From positions 1-10,149 of the forward strand of contig DGIP01000055.1 of NCBI GenBank assembly GCA_002386405.1: 10,149 bases of DNA. The letters run 5' to 3'. The DNA is from Stenotrophomonas maltophilia (GTDB lineage Bacteria > Pseudomonadota > Gammaproteobacteria > Xanthomonadales > Xanthomonadaceae). The notes below the pieces were generated by a model. It was given only the letters and a program-made list of their open reading frames with translations, searched no databases and was not told the origin of the DNA. Position numbers and translations under genes: made by a program. This document shows positions 1-6,063 of this stretch, one piece after another (within the stretch, counting starts at the first letter, position 1; each line of letters starts with the position of its first letter).

Positions 1-226
1 CGGCGGCATTGCGCGGGCGCGGGGCCGGCGGCGGCGGGGCCACGTCCTTGCGCGCCGCTTCCAGTGCGCGCTGCACCGCGCCTTCGTCATAGTTCGCCGC
101 GGCCACGATTTCCACGCCTTCCTCGATCCGGCGATTGGACAGGAACACGGCATCCGGACCGTGTTCCTTGCGCACCAGGTTCATGGCAGAGCGCATATCG
201 GGAGCGACGAAGCGTTTGATTTTCAT
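1..226 (-). CDS. flhF: FlhF, flagellar biosynthesis SRP-type GTPase (N-terminal 75 codons only)
   Basis: FlhF is a signal-recognition-particle-family GTPase that acts at the cell pole and governs the site and number of polar flagella. The visible part is the N-terminal domain that precedes the GTPase core: it begins MKIKRFVAPDMRSAMNLVRK and continues with GPDAVFLSNRR and VEIVAA, a pattern I recognise as the FlhF start. A run of Pro and Ala follows near residues 65-75, the usual low-complexity linker. The G-domain lies beyond the left edge, so activity cannot be judged. I chose the ATG at 226 because homologues begin with MKIKRF. There is no clear Shine-Dalgarno before it, and the frame stays open upstream with a GTG at 292 that would add 22 residues. 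It follows flhA on the same strand, the usual flhB-flhA-flhF order. Confidence 0.93.
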   Translation of the reverse strand, partial: MKIKRFVAPDMRSAMNLVRKEHGPDAVFLSNRRIEEGVEIVAAANYDEGAVQRALEAARKDVAPPPPAPRPRNAA

Positions 227-377
227 GCTGTGGTACCGGGACTGGGGCGGCTGGGGGGTGGAAGGGAAGCGCTGGTTGTCGGTGGTCTGCACGGTCCGGG
301 GTTCCCTTCTTGTCCTGCTGCGGTGATTGCGAAATGGGGGTGTCTGTTTTCTGACGCGTTGCTGTCGGAGTTCCGGC
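227..377. other. flhA-flhF intergenic region
   Basis: This 151-base gap lies between the flhA stop and the flhF ATG and is the second longest gene-free stretch inside the left half of the cluster. It contains a sigma-54-like GG-N10-GC match on the minus strand just after flhA (360-375). It also contains an in-frame GTG at 290-292 that could start flhF earlier. I see no strong terminator hairpin with a T-run, so read-through from flhA into flhF is likely. Confidence 0.6.
360..375 (-). promoter_or_regulatory. Weak sigma-54-like -24/-12 element before flhF
   Basis: Reading the minus strand, CGGAACTCCGACAGCA has the invariant GG and GC of a sigma-54 promoter at the required 10-base spacing. It matches 7 of the 11 consensus positions of TGGCAC-N5-TTGCW. 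The -24 half (CGGAAC) is identical to that of the better candidate before flhB, but the -12 half (CAGCA) is poor. It starts 3 bases after the flhA stop. This may be chance in GC-rich DNA; flhF may simply be read from the flhB promoter. Confidence 0.25.
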
Positions 378-2483
378 TCAGCTGATCGTGCCGACCAGCT
401 TCAACCGCTTGTCCTCGGGTACCTCGCTGTAGGCCAGCACGGACAGCGACGGAACGCTGTGGCGTACCAGCCGTGCCAGCGCGGCACGTACCGGACCGGG
501 TACCAACACCACCGCAGGCTCGTTCTTCGCTTCCTGCTTGCTGACACATTCGGCCAGGCTCTGGTGCAGTCGCTCAGCGAGTCCGGGTTCCAGCGCGGCG
601 CCGTTCCCTTGGGTGGACTCTTGCAAGACGCGTTCCAGTTGCGGGTTGAGGGTGAACACCGGCAGCTCGGCGGACATGCCGGCGATCTCCTGGACGATGA
701 AACGGCCCAGCGCGTTGCGCACGGCGGCGGTGAGCACGCCGGGGTCCTGGCTCATCGGCGCGTTCTCGACCAGCGATTCGGCGATCTTGCGCAGCTGGCG
801 CACCGGGATGCGTTCGATCAACAGGTTCTGCAGCACCCGCACCACCACCGACAGCGGCAGCGCCTTGGGGGTGAGGTCTTCAACCAGCTTGGGCGCGCTC
901 TTGGCCAGGTTGGCCAGCAGCTGCTGCACTTCCTCGTGGCCCAGCAGTTCCGGGGCGTGTTCGCGGATCAGGTGCGAGAGGTGGGTGGCGACCACGGTGG
1001 CCGGGTCGACCACGGTGTAGCCCATCGATTCGGCGTGCGCCCGCTGGTGCGGCTGGATCCAGGTGGCATCCAGCCCGAACGCGGGGTCCTTGCCGGCAAT
1101 GCCTTCCAGCGCGCCGAGCGCGCTGCCCGGGTCCAGCGCCAGTTCGCGGTCGGGGTGGATCTCGGCGGTGGCCACCGGCACGCCATGGATGAGCAGCCGG
1201 TAGGCGCTGGCGCCCAGTTCCAGGTTGTCGCGGATGTGCACCGACGGGATCAGGAAGCCGATGTCGTGGGTGAGCTTGCGGCGCACGCCCTTGATGCGCG
1301 CCATCAGTTCGCCGCCCTGGTTCTTGTCCACCAGCGGAATCAGCCGGTAGCCCACTTCCAGGCCGAGCGGATCGACCGGGCGCAGTTCGTCCCAGGTCAG
1401 TTCGGCGGTGGGCGAGGGGGTGCTGGCGCCAGGCAGGCCCAGCGCATTGGTCGGGCCGGCGGCCGGCGCCGCGGCGGCGCGTTCGGCGGCCACGCTCTTC
1501 TTCCACAGCGTCCAGGCGATGAAGCCGAGGATCGCCGACAGCGTCAAGAAGGCGACGTTCGGCATGCCCGGGACCAGGCCGACCAGGCCCAGGATCGCCG
1601 CGGCGATGGTCAGTGCGCGGTGCTGGCCGAACACCTGGCCCATCATGGCCTGGGCCATGTCCTGCGAACGCGAGGCGCGGGTGACCAGCATGGCCACCGC
1701 CGAAGACACCAGCAGCGCCGGCAGCTGCGCCACCAGGCCGTCACCGATCGACAGCAGGGTGTAGGTAGCCGCCGCTTCGCCGAACGGCATGCCGTGCTGG
1801 AGCACGCCGACCGCCAGGCCGCCGATCATGTTGATGAACAGGATCAGGATGCCGGCGATGGCATCGCCGCGGATGAACTTGCTGGCACCGTCCATGGCGC
1901 CGTAGAAGTCGGCTTCCTCGCGGACTTCTTCACGGCGCAGCTTGGCTTCCTCACGCGTCAGCAAACCGGCGTTGAGGTCGGCGTCGATCGCCATCTGCTT
2001 GCCGGGCATGGCGTCCAGGATGAAGCGCGCGGTCACTTCGGACACGCGGCCGGCGCCCTTGGTGATCACCACGAAGTTGATGATGGTCAGGATCGCGAAG
2101 ACCACGATGCCCACGGCGTAGTTGCCGCCGATCACGAATTCGCCGAACGCGGCGATCACCTTGCCGGCCGCCTCATGGCCGTTCTGGCCGTTGAGCAGGA
2201 TCACGCGGGTGGAGGCCACGTTCAGCGCCAGCCGCAGCATGGTGGTGATCAGCAGCACGATCGGGAAGATGGTGAAATCCAGCGGGCGCTTCACGTACAC
2301 CACCGCCAGCAGCACCATCAGCGAGATGGCGATGTTGAAGGTGAACAGCGCGTCCAGCACCGGGGCGGCCAGCGGCACCACCACCATGGCCAGCAGGGCC
2401 AGCACGATCAGCGGGGCGCCAAGACCCTGGCGGATCATGTCCAGGGCGCGGCGGGTGTTCATGCCGGCGGGCTGGGCGCTCAT
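378..2483 (-). CDS. flhA: FlhA, flagellar type III export gate subunit
   Basis: FlhA forms the nonameric ring of the flagellar export gate in the inner membrane. Its large cytoplasmic domain docks export chaperones and substrates. The 701-residue product is close to the usual family length (about 690-700). Residues about 23-327 hold the hydrophobic segments. Between them is the FHIPEP-family signature at about 138-173 (VVITKGAGRVSEVTARF, then DAMPGKQMAIDADLNAG) and the conserved KFIRGDAIAG around Asp207. An Ala/Pro-rich linker (about 331-360) leads into the cytoplasmic domain, which includes GYRLIPLVD near 379. The start is well fixed: AGGGAGG lies 6 bases before the ATG, and that ATG overlaps the flhB TGA by four bases (2480-2483). 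Translation is therefore probably coupled to flhB, so the two subunits are made together. Confidence 0.98.
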   Translation of the reverse strand: MSAQPAGMNTRRALDMIRQGLGAPLIVLALLAMVVVPLAAPVLDALFTFNIAISLMVLLAVVYVKRPLDFTIFPIVLLITTMLRLALNVASTRVILLNGQNGHEAAGKVIAAFGEFVIGGNYAVGIVVFAILTIINFVVITKGAGRVSEVTARFILDAMPGKQMAIDADLNAGLLTREEAKLRREEVREEADFYGAMDGASKFIRGDAIAGILILFINMIGGLAVGVLQHGMPFGEAAATYTLLSIGDGLVAQLPALLVSSAVAMLVTRASRSQDMAQAMMGQVFGQHRALTIAAAILGLVGLVPGMPNVAFLTLSAILGFIAWTLWKKSVAAERAAAAPAAGPTNALGLPGASTPSPTAELTWDELRPVDPLGLEVGYRLIPLVDKNQGGELMARIKGVRRKLTHDIGFLIPSVHIRDNLELGASAYRLLIHGVPVATAEIHPDRELALDPGSALGALEGIAGKDPAFGLDATWIQPHQRAHAESMGYTVVDPATVVATHLSHLIREHAPELLGHEEVQQLLANLAKSAPKLVEDLTPKALPLSVVVRVLQNLLIERIPVRQLRKIAESLVENAPMSQDPGVLTAAVRNALGRFIVQEIAGMSAELPVFTLNPQLERVLQESTQGNGAALEPGLAERLHQSLAECVSKQEAKNEPAVVLVPGPVRAALARLVRHSVPSLSVLAYSEVPEDKRLKLVGTIS

Positions 2484-3610
2484 GCGCGGCCTCCCTTGCC
2501 GAACTCATCCACGTCGATGCTGGGCGCGGCCGGCATCGGGCCACCCCGCCAGGTACGCAGCTGGTAGACGTAGGACAGCACCTGGGCAACGGCCGAATAC
2601 AGTCTCACGGGAATTTCCTTTCCAAGTTGACCTTCCCGATACAAGGCGCGTGCCAAAGGCGGGGCCGAGACGATGGCGACCTTGTTGCCGTCGGCCACCT
2701 GGCGGATGCGCAGGGCGGTTTCGTCCACGCCCAGGGCCACCACGGTGGGGGCGCCCATCTTGCCGCCGTCGTATTTGAGGGCCACGGCGTAGTGGGTGGG
2801 GTTGACCACCACCACGTCGGCGGTGGGCACCGCTTCCATCATCCGGCGGTTGGACATCTGCTGCTGCAGCTGGCGGATGCGGCCCTTCACTTCCGGGCTG
2901 CCCTCGCTTTCCTTCATTTCCCGGCGCAGCTCTTCGCGGGTCATCTTCAGCTTGCGCATCCAGTTCCAGCGCTGGTACGGGGCATCGATGGCGGCCAGCA
3001 GCATCATGGCCCCGCCGGTGGCCAGCATCAGCTTCAGGGTGAAGCCCAGGCCGTGGACCATGGCCGCTTCCAGCGGCTGGTGGACCAGGTCGCGCAGCCC
3101 GCGGATGCCGTGCCAGACCACCAGCCCGGCGGCGGTGCCGACGAACACGATGCGCAGCAGGGATTTGGTGAATTCGCCGATGGCCTCGGCGCCATACAGG
3201 CGCTTCATGCCGGCCATCGGGCTGAGCCGGCTGAACTGCGGCATCAGCGATTTGTTCGACCAGCGCAGCCCGCCCATGGCCACCGGGGCCAGGAAGCTGG
3301 CCAGCAGGCAGACCAGCAGCAGCGGCCACAGGGCCAGCATCAGCTGCAGGAACAGGTGCCCGAAATGGTTGAACAACCCCAGCGGCTCGAAGCGCAGGCC
3401 CGGTTCCGGGGTCAGGGCCAGCTTCATCCAGTCCTTGGCGCTGCTGGCCATGCCGCCGGAAAAGGCCATCAGCGCCAGCACCGAGGCGCCGAACACGGCC
3501 GCGGTGGCCAGCTCGCGCGAACGCGGGATGTTGCCCTGTTCACGGGCGTCGCGCAGGCGTTTTTCGGTAGGTTGTTCGGTTTTTTCGCCGGCTTGTTCTT
3601 CGTCGGACAT
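2480..3610 (-). CDS. flhB: FlhB, flagellar export substrate-specificity switch
   Basis: FlhB sits in the inner membrane with the FliPQR gate. It cleaves itself to switch export from rod/hook proteins to filament proteins. The 376-residue product begins with the family pattern EKTEQPTEKRLRDAREQGN (residues 9-27), has membrane segments at about 33-53, 85-112, 145-166 and 184-208, then a basic linker helix. The autocleavage motif NPTH is intact at residues 270-273 (cut between Asn270 and Pro271), followed by HYAVALKYD. The conserved end of the C-terminal domain (ADGNKVAIVSAPPLARALY, 307-324) is also present. No Shine-Dalgarno is visible before the ATG, which is unlike its neighbours, but the N-terminal sequence fits homologues. 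A strong sigma-54 candidate lies about 36-51 bases upstream, suggesting that flhB opens a transcription unit flhB-flhA-flhF. Confidence 0.98.
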   Translation of the reverse strand: MSDEEQAGEKTEQPTEKRLRDAREQGNIPRSRELATAAVFGASVLALMAFSGGMASSAKDWMKLALTPEPGLRFEPLGLFNHFGHLFLQLMLALWPLLLVCLLASFLAPVAMGGLRWSNKSLMPQFSRLSPMAGMKRLYGAEAIGEFTKSLLRIVFVGTAAGLVVWHGIRGLRDLVHQPLEAAMVHGLGFTLKLMLATGGAMMLLAAIDAPYQRWNWMRKLKMTREELRREMKESEGSPEVKGRIRQLQQQMSNRRMMEAVPTADVVVVNPTHYAVALKYDGGKMGAPTVVALGVDETALRIRQVADGNKVAIVSAPPLARALYREGQLGKEIPVRLYSAVAQVLSYVYQLRTWRGGPMPAAPSIDVDEFGKGGRA

Positions 3611-3620
3611 CGGGAGCAGG

Positions 3621-3648
3621 GCACCACGGGGATTACCCGGGGTGGTGC
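3621..3648. repeat. Inverted repeat just upstream of flhB
   Basis: A 7-bp stem GCACCAC/GTGGTGC (3621-3627 with 3642-3648) can be extended by GGG/CCC (3628-3630 with 3636-3638), leaving a three-base bulge. It overlaps the -12 part of the proposed flhB sigma-54 promoter. A transcript from that promoter would contain only the promoter-distal arm, so the full hairpin would form only in read-through RNA. It could also be a protein-binding dyad. No T-run follows, so it is not a convincing terminator. Confidence 0.4.
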
Positions 3649-3661
3649 AAGAACCGTTCCG
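3646..3661 (-). promoter_or_regulatory. Sigma-54 (-24/-12) promoter candidate for flhB
   Basis: On the minus strand CGGAACGGTTCTTGCA matches 9 of 11 positions of the sigma-54 consensus TGGCAC-N5-TTGCW. It has both invariant dinucleotides (GG at 3659-3660, GC at 3647-3648) and a perfect TTGCA -12 box. The predicted transcription start is near 3635, giving a leader of about 25 bases to the flhB ATG. Control of flagellar genes by sigma-54 and a FleQ-type activator is established for xanthomonads and pseudomonads, which supports the call. No FleQ site was identified by eye. Confidence 0.6.
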
Positions 3662-3675
3662 TTACAGCAACAGCC

Positions 3676-3698
3676 GTAGAGCCACGCCCTGCGTGGCT
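3676..3698 (+). repeat. GTAG-type extragenic palindrome (SMAG/REP-like)
   Basis: The tetranucleotide GTAG (3676-3679) is followed directly by a perfect 8-bp stem, AGCCACGC (3680-3687) and GCGTGGCT (3691-3698), with a CCT loop. GTAG followed by a short GC-rich hairpin is the hallmark of the SMAG family of REP elements, abundant in Stenotrophomonas maltophilia genomes. It lies in the 97 bases between two genes, 10 bases past the end of the GGDEF/EAL gene. REP elements in this position often stabilise or end the upstream mRNA. There is no T-run after the hairpin on either strand. Only one copy is seen here. Confidence 0.8.
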
Positions 3699-3708
3699 GC
3701 GCGGCCGG

Positions 3709-5850
3709 CTAATCCAGGAAATGCCCGCCCTGCGAGGCTTTGTGGTCCTGCGACACCACGATTCGTGGTCGGGGCAGGTCGTGCAGCTGCAGGAAACGTT
3801 CGGCGTCGACCGGGCGGCCGAGCAGGTAGCCTTGCAGGAAGTCGCAGCCCAGCCGCTCCAGGTAGGAACGCTGGCCAGCGGTTTCCACGCCTTCGGCCAC
3901 GATGTCCATGTCCAGCGCATGCCCCAGCGCCACGATGGCCGAGACGATCACCACGTCTTCGGAGCTGTTTTCCAGGTCGCGTACGAAGGCATGGTCGATC
4001 TTGATCTCGGTGGCCGGCAGGCGCTTGAGGTACAGCAGGCTGGAATAACCGGTGCCGAAATCGTCGATGGAAATGCCCACGCCCAGCCGCGCCAGTGCCT
4101 GCAGCAGGCGCAGGCTGGTTTCGGTATCGCGCATCACCGCGCTTTCGGTGATCTCCAGCACCAGCCGCCTCGGCTCCACCCGGTGCAGTTTCAGCGCATC
4201 GCTGATCTCGTTGAGCAGGTTCGGGGAGCCGAACTGCAGCGGCGAGAGGTTCACCGATACCGACCAGCCGTCATGGCCGGTATCGTGCCAGCGCCGCAGC
4301 TGGCGGCAGGCTTCGTTGAGCACCCACCGCCCGATCTCGTGGATCACGCCGCTGCGCTCGGCCAGGCGGATGAAGCGATCCGGCGGTATCAGGCCGTGCT
4401 CGGGGTGGTTCCAGCGGATCAACGCCTCGGCACCGCAGACCTGGTGGGTGCTCACCCGCACCTTGGGCTGGTAGTGCAGGAACAGCTGGTTGGCCTGGAT
4501 CGCGCGGCGCAGGTCGGCCAACAGCCGGAACTGCTGTTCAGCGCTGTCGCTCATCCACTCGGCGAACACCACGAACGCGTTGCGTCCGGCCTCCTTGGCC
4601 TGGTACATCGCCGCGTCGGCATACCCCATCAACTGGCGTTCGGTGGTGGCGTGGTCGGGGCAGATGGCGATGCCGATGCTGGCGGTGACCTGCAGCTCAT
4701 GCCCGGGCAACAGGTTGCCGGTACCCACGGCCTGGATGATGCGGCCGGCCAGGGTGGACACGTCCTCGTCGTTGTCGATGCCCACCACCAGCACGAATTC
4801 GTCGCCGCCCAGGCGCGCCATCACATCGGCGGCGCGTAACAGCTGGCGGGTGCGCGTGGCCACGGCGACCAGCAGGGCATCGCCGGTCTGGTGGCCGTAG
4901 GCATCGTTGACCTGCTTGAAGCCGTCCAGATCCATGAACATCACCGCGAAGCGCCCGCCGCGCTGTTCGGCATCCACCAGGGCCTGTTCGATGCGCTGCT
5001 GCAGCAGCAGGCGGTTGGGCAGGTGGGTCAGCGGATCATGCAGTGCGGCCTGGCTGAGCTCTGCGTGCGCATCGTCCAGCGACGTGCGCAGGTGCTGGTT
5101 GCGCAACCGCAGCAGCTGCGCCTGCTGGCGCTGGTCCAGCCAGGACACCAGCAGCACCACGGCCAGGATGGCGATGGTGAGCACCATCACCAGCGCGGCC
5201 AACCACTGGGTCTGCAGGCCGGTGCCGGCGGCGGCGCCACAGATGCTGTCGGCCGGGAACCGTGCCGCGGCCATGCCGGTGTAGTGCATGCCGACGATGG
5301 CCGCGCCCAGCACCACCGCCGGTGCCACGCGATGTTGCAGCCGGGTTTCGTTGTGGCGCAGGCGGAAGGCAACGTACAGCGCGACCCACGATGCGGCCAC
5401 CGCGATGATCAGCGACAGCGTGAACCAGCCCGGATGGTATTCGATGCCGGGGCGCATGAGCATGGCGGCCATGCCCAGGTAATGCATGGTTGCGATGCCA
5501 CTGCCCATCAGCAACGCGCCCAGCGCCAGCCGCGAATGCGGCAGCGTGGCGCGTGAGACCAGCCACAGCGCGAAGATCGAGGAGGCCATCGCGGCCAACA
5601 ACGACACGGCGGTCAGTTCAAGGTCGTAGCCCAGTGGGATGGGCAGCTTGAAGGCCAGCATGCCGATGAAGTGCATGGACCAGATACCCAGGCCCATGGC
5701 GCAGCCGCCGCCCAGCAGCCACAGCACGCTGATCCTGGGCGAGGGCGCGGTGGTGACCCGGTTGGCCATGTCCAGCGCGGTGAAGGACGCAAGGATGGCG
5801 ACCAGCAGCGAAACCACGACCAACCATGGGGTGTAGCTGCCGACGAGCAT
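3709..5850 (-). CDS. MHYT-GGDEF-EAL membrane protein (cyclic-di-GMP synthase/phosphodiesterase)
   Basis: The 713-residue protein would make and/or degrade cyclic-di-GMP at the inner membrane. An N-terminal seven-helix MHYT sensor (residues about 5-240) carries three His-containing motifs, MHFI (59-62), MHYL (122-125) and MHYT (188-191), proposed in this family to bind a metal and sense a diatomic gas. A linker that may be coiled-coil (about 240-270) leads to a GGDEF domain with MDLDGFKQVND (306-316), intact GGDEF (348-352) and an I-site RAAD (339-342) at the correct five-residue distance. The EAL domain has EAL (475-477), NLS (534-536), EITE (566-569), DDFGTGYS (596-603), Lys617 in KIDH, VAEGVET (651-657) and QGY (673-675), so catalysis looks possible. 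It resembles Pseudomonas MucR/NbdA in domain order. Two ATGs (5853, 5850) follow AGGGAG; the second has better spacing (7 bases). It sits between fliR and flhB. Confidence 0.93.
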   Translation of the reverse strand: MLVGSYTPWLVVVSLLVAILASFTALDMANRVTTAPSPRISVLWLLGGGCAMGLGIWSMHFIGMLAFKLPIPLGYDLELTAVSLLAAMASSIFALWLVSRATLPHSRLALGALLMGSGIATMHYLGMAAMLMRPGIEYHPGWFTLSLIIAVAASWVALYVAFRLRHNETRLQHRVAPAVVLGAAIVGMHYTGMAAARFPADSICGAAAGTGLQTQWLAALVMVLTIAILAVVLLVSWLDQRQQAQLLRLRNQHLRTSLDDAHAELSQAALHDPLTHLPNRLLLQQRIEQALVDAEQRGGRFAVMFMDLDGFKQVNDAYGHQTGDALLVAVATRTRQLLRAADVMARLGGDEFVLVVGIDNDEDVSTLAGRIIQAVGTGNLLPGHELQVTASIGIAICPDHATTERQLMGYADAAMYQAKEAGRNAFVVFAEWMSDSAEQQFRLLADLRRAIQANQLFLHYQPKVRVSTHQVCGAEALIRWNHPEHGLIPPDRFIRLAERSGVIHEIGRWVLNEACRQLRRWHDTGHDGWSVSVNLSPLQFGSPNLLNEISDALKLHRVEPRRLVLEITESAVMRDTETSLRLLQALARLGVGISIDDFGTGYSSLLYLKRLPATEIKIDHAFVRDLENSSEDVVIVSAIVALGHALDMDIVAEGVETAGQRSYLERLGCDFLQGYLLGRPVDAERFLQLHDLPRPRIVVSQDHKASQGGHFLD

Positions 5851-5857
5851 CATGACT

Positions 5858-5863
5858 CTCCCT
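5858..5863 (-). promoter_or_regulatory. Shine-Dalgarno that fixes the MHYT-GGDEF-EAL start
   Basis: AGGGAG on the minus strand lies 4 bases before the ATG at 5853 and 7 bases before the ATG at 5850. This favours the protein beginning MLVGSYTPWLVVVS over the longest open frame (from 5880), which would put the ribosome site inside the coding region. The start MLVGSY also fits the short leader typical of MHYT proteins. Confidence 0.75.
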
Positions 5864-5895
5864 GGCGTACACAGCTGCAATCTTGAAAGACTGGC

Positions 5896-5911
5896 CCGCG
5901 CTTCGGCGCGG
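5896..5911 (-). terminator. GC-rich hairpin with tetraloop downstream of fliR (terminator or leader element)
   Basis: A perfect 6-bp stem CCGCGC/GCGCGG encloses a four-base loop (CGAA in the minus-strand transcript). In that transcript the stem is followed, after GCCAG, by the short pyrimidine tract TCTTTC. It could act as a weak terminator for fliR read-through or as a structural element in the leader of the GGDEF/EAL mRNA. The missing immediate T-run makes termination uncertain. Confidence 0.35.
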
Positions 5912-5914
5912 ACT

Positions 5915-5942
5915 GCTCAGGCACGTTCCCCCTGCCGTGAGC
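5915..5942 (-). other. Second leader hairpin upstream of the GGDEF/EAL gene
   Basis: GCTCA + GGCA (5915-5923) pairs with TGCC + TGAGC (5933-5942), making a 9-bp stem with a single bulged base (5937) and a 9-base loop that reads GGGGGAACG in the minus-strand RNA. It stands 3 bases from the neighbouring hairpin at 5896-5911. The paired elements suggest a structured 5' leader. I could not match it to a known c-di-GMP riboswitch class by eye. Confidence 0.4.
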
Positions 5943-5974
5943 GCATGGTACAGACACAGGCGGGGGCCAAGGCA

Positions 5975-5990
5975 AGCGCAAATCTGGCCA
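5975..5990 (-). promoter_or_regulatory. Weak sigma-54-like element before the GGDEF/EAL gene
   Basis: On the minus strand TGGCCAGATTTGCGCT has the GG and GC dinucleotides at the correct 10-base spacing and matches 7 of 11 consensus positions. The -24 half is good (TGGC), the -12 half is poor (GCGCT for TTGCW). If used, transcription would begin near 5964 and give a leader of about 110 bases containing both hairpins. Confidence 0.3.
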
Positions 5991-5995
5991 AATTT
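5980..5995. promoter_or_regulatory. Near-palindrome, possible operator
   Basis: AAATCTGGCCAAATTT is a 16-bp dyad with one mismatched pair and an AT-rich flank that stands out in this GC-rich DNA. It overlaps the sigma-54-like element at 5975-5990, so a bound protein would affect that promoter. No cognate regulator can be named from the sequence. Confidence 0.3.
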
Positions 5996-6063
5996 CATGC
6001 GGTCATCACGTGATCGTCACCCGTTTCACATACGGGCGCGTACGCCACAGGGGCAAGCGCCTG

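Larger units (their letters stand above)
5854..6063. other. fliR to MHYT-GGDEF-EAL intergenic region
   Basis: This is the longest gene-free stretch of the window (210 bases) in an otherwise tightly packed cluster. Reading toward the GGDEF/EAL gene it holds a 10-bp perfect palindrome ATCACGTGAT (6005-6014), a 16-bp near-palindrome AAATCTGGCCAAATTT (5980-5995, one mismatched pair) that overlaps a weak sigma-54-like element, two adjacent hairpins, and the ribosome site. I see no credible small gene. It plausibly marks the end of the fliL-fliR run and a separate control point for the c-di-GMP gene. Confidence 0.6.

Noticed and set aside
327..2567. A 746-codon open frame on the plus strand opposite flhA
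   Set aside because: It is rich in His, Gln, Gly and Arg, has no recognisable domain and mirrors the codons of a clear FlhA gene. Long antisense frames are expected in very GC-rich coding DNA.
2627..4839. Several long plus-strand frames opposite flhB and the GGDEF/EAL gene
   Set aside because: They are His/Gln/Gly/Ala/Arg-rich antisense shadows without domains or ribosome sites, and all overlap genes with intact motifs on the minus strand.
5851..5880. The longer N-terminus of the MHYT protein starting at 5880
   Set aside because: The strong Shine-Dalgarno at 5858-5863 falls inside this extension and two ATGs follow it at good spacing. The extra ten residues look unrelated to MHYT proteins.
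5896..5942. A c-di-GMP riboswitch (GEMM class) in the leader of the GGDEF/EAL gene
   Set aside because: Hairpins are present, but I could not find the conserved junction sequences of the known classes, so only a structured leader is claimed.
5618..5998. A minus-strand 126-codon frame beginning MKFGQICACLG upstream of the GGDEF/EAL gene
   Set aside because: No ribosome site precedes it, most of it lies out of frame within the MHYT domain, and it turns into Arg/His/Gly-rich sequence typical of a frame shadow.
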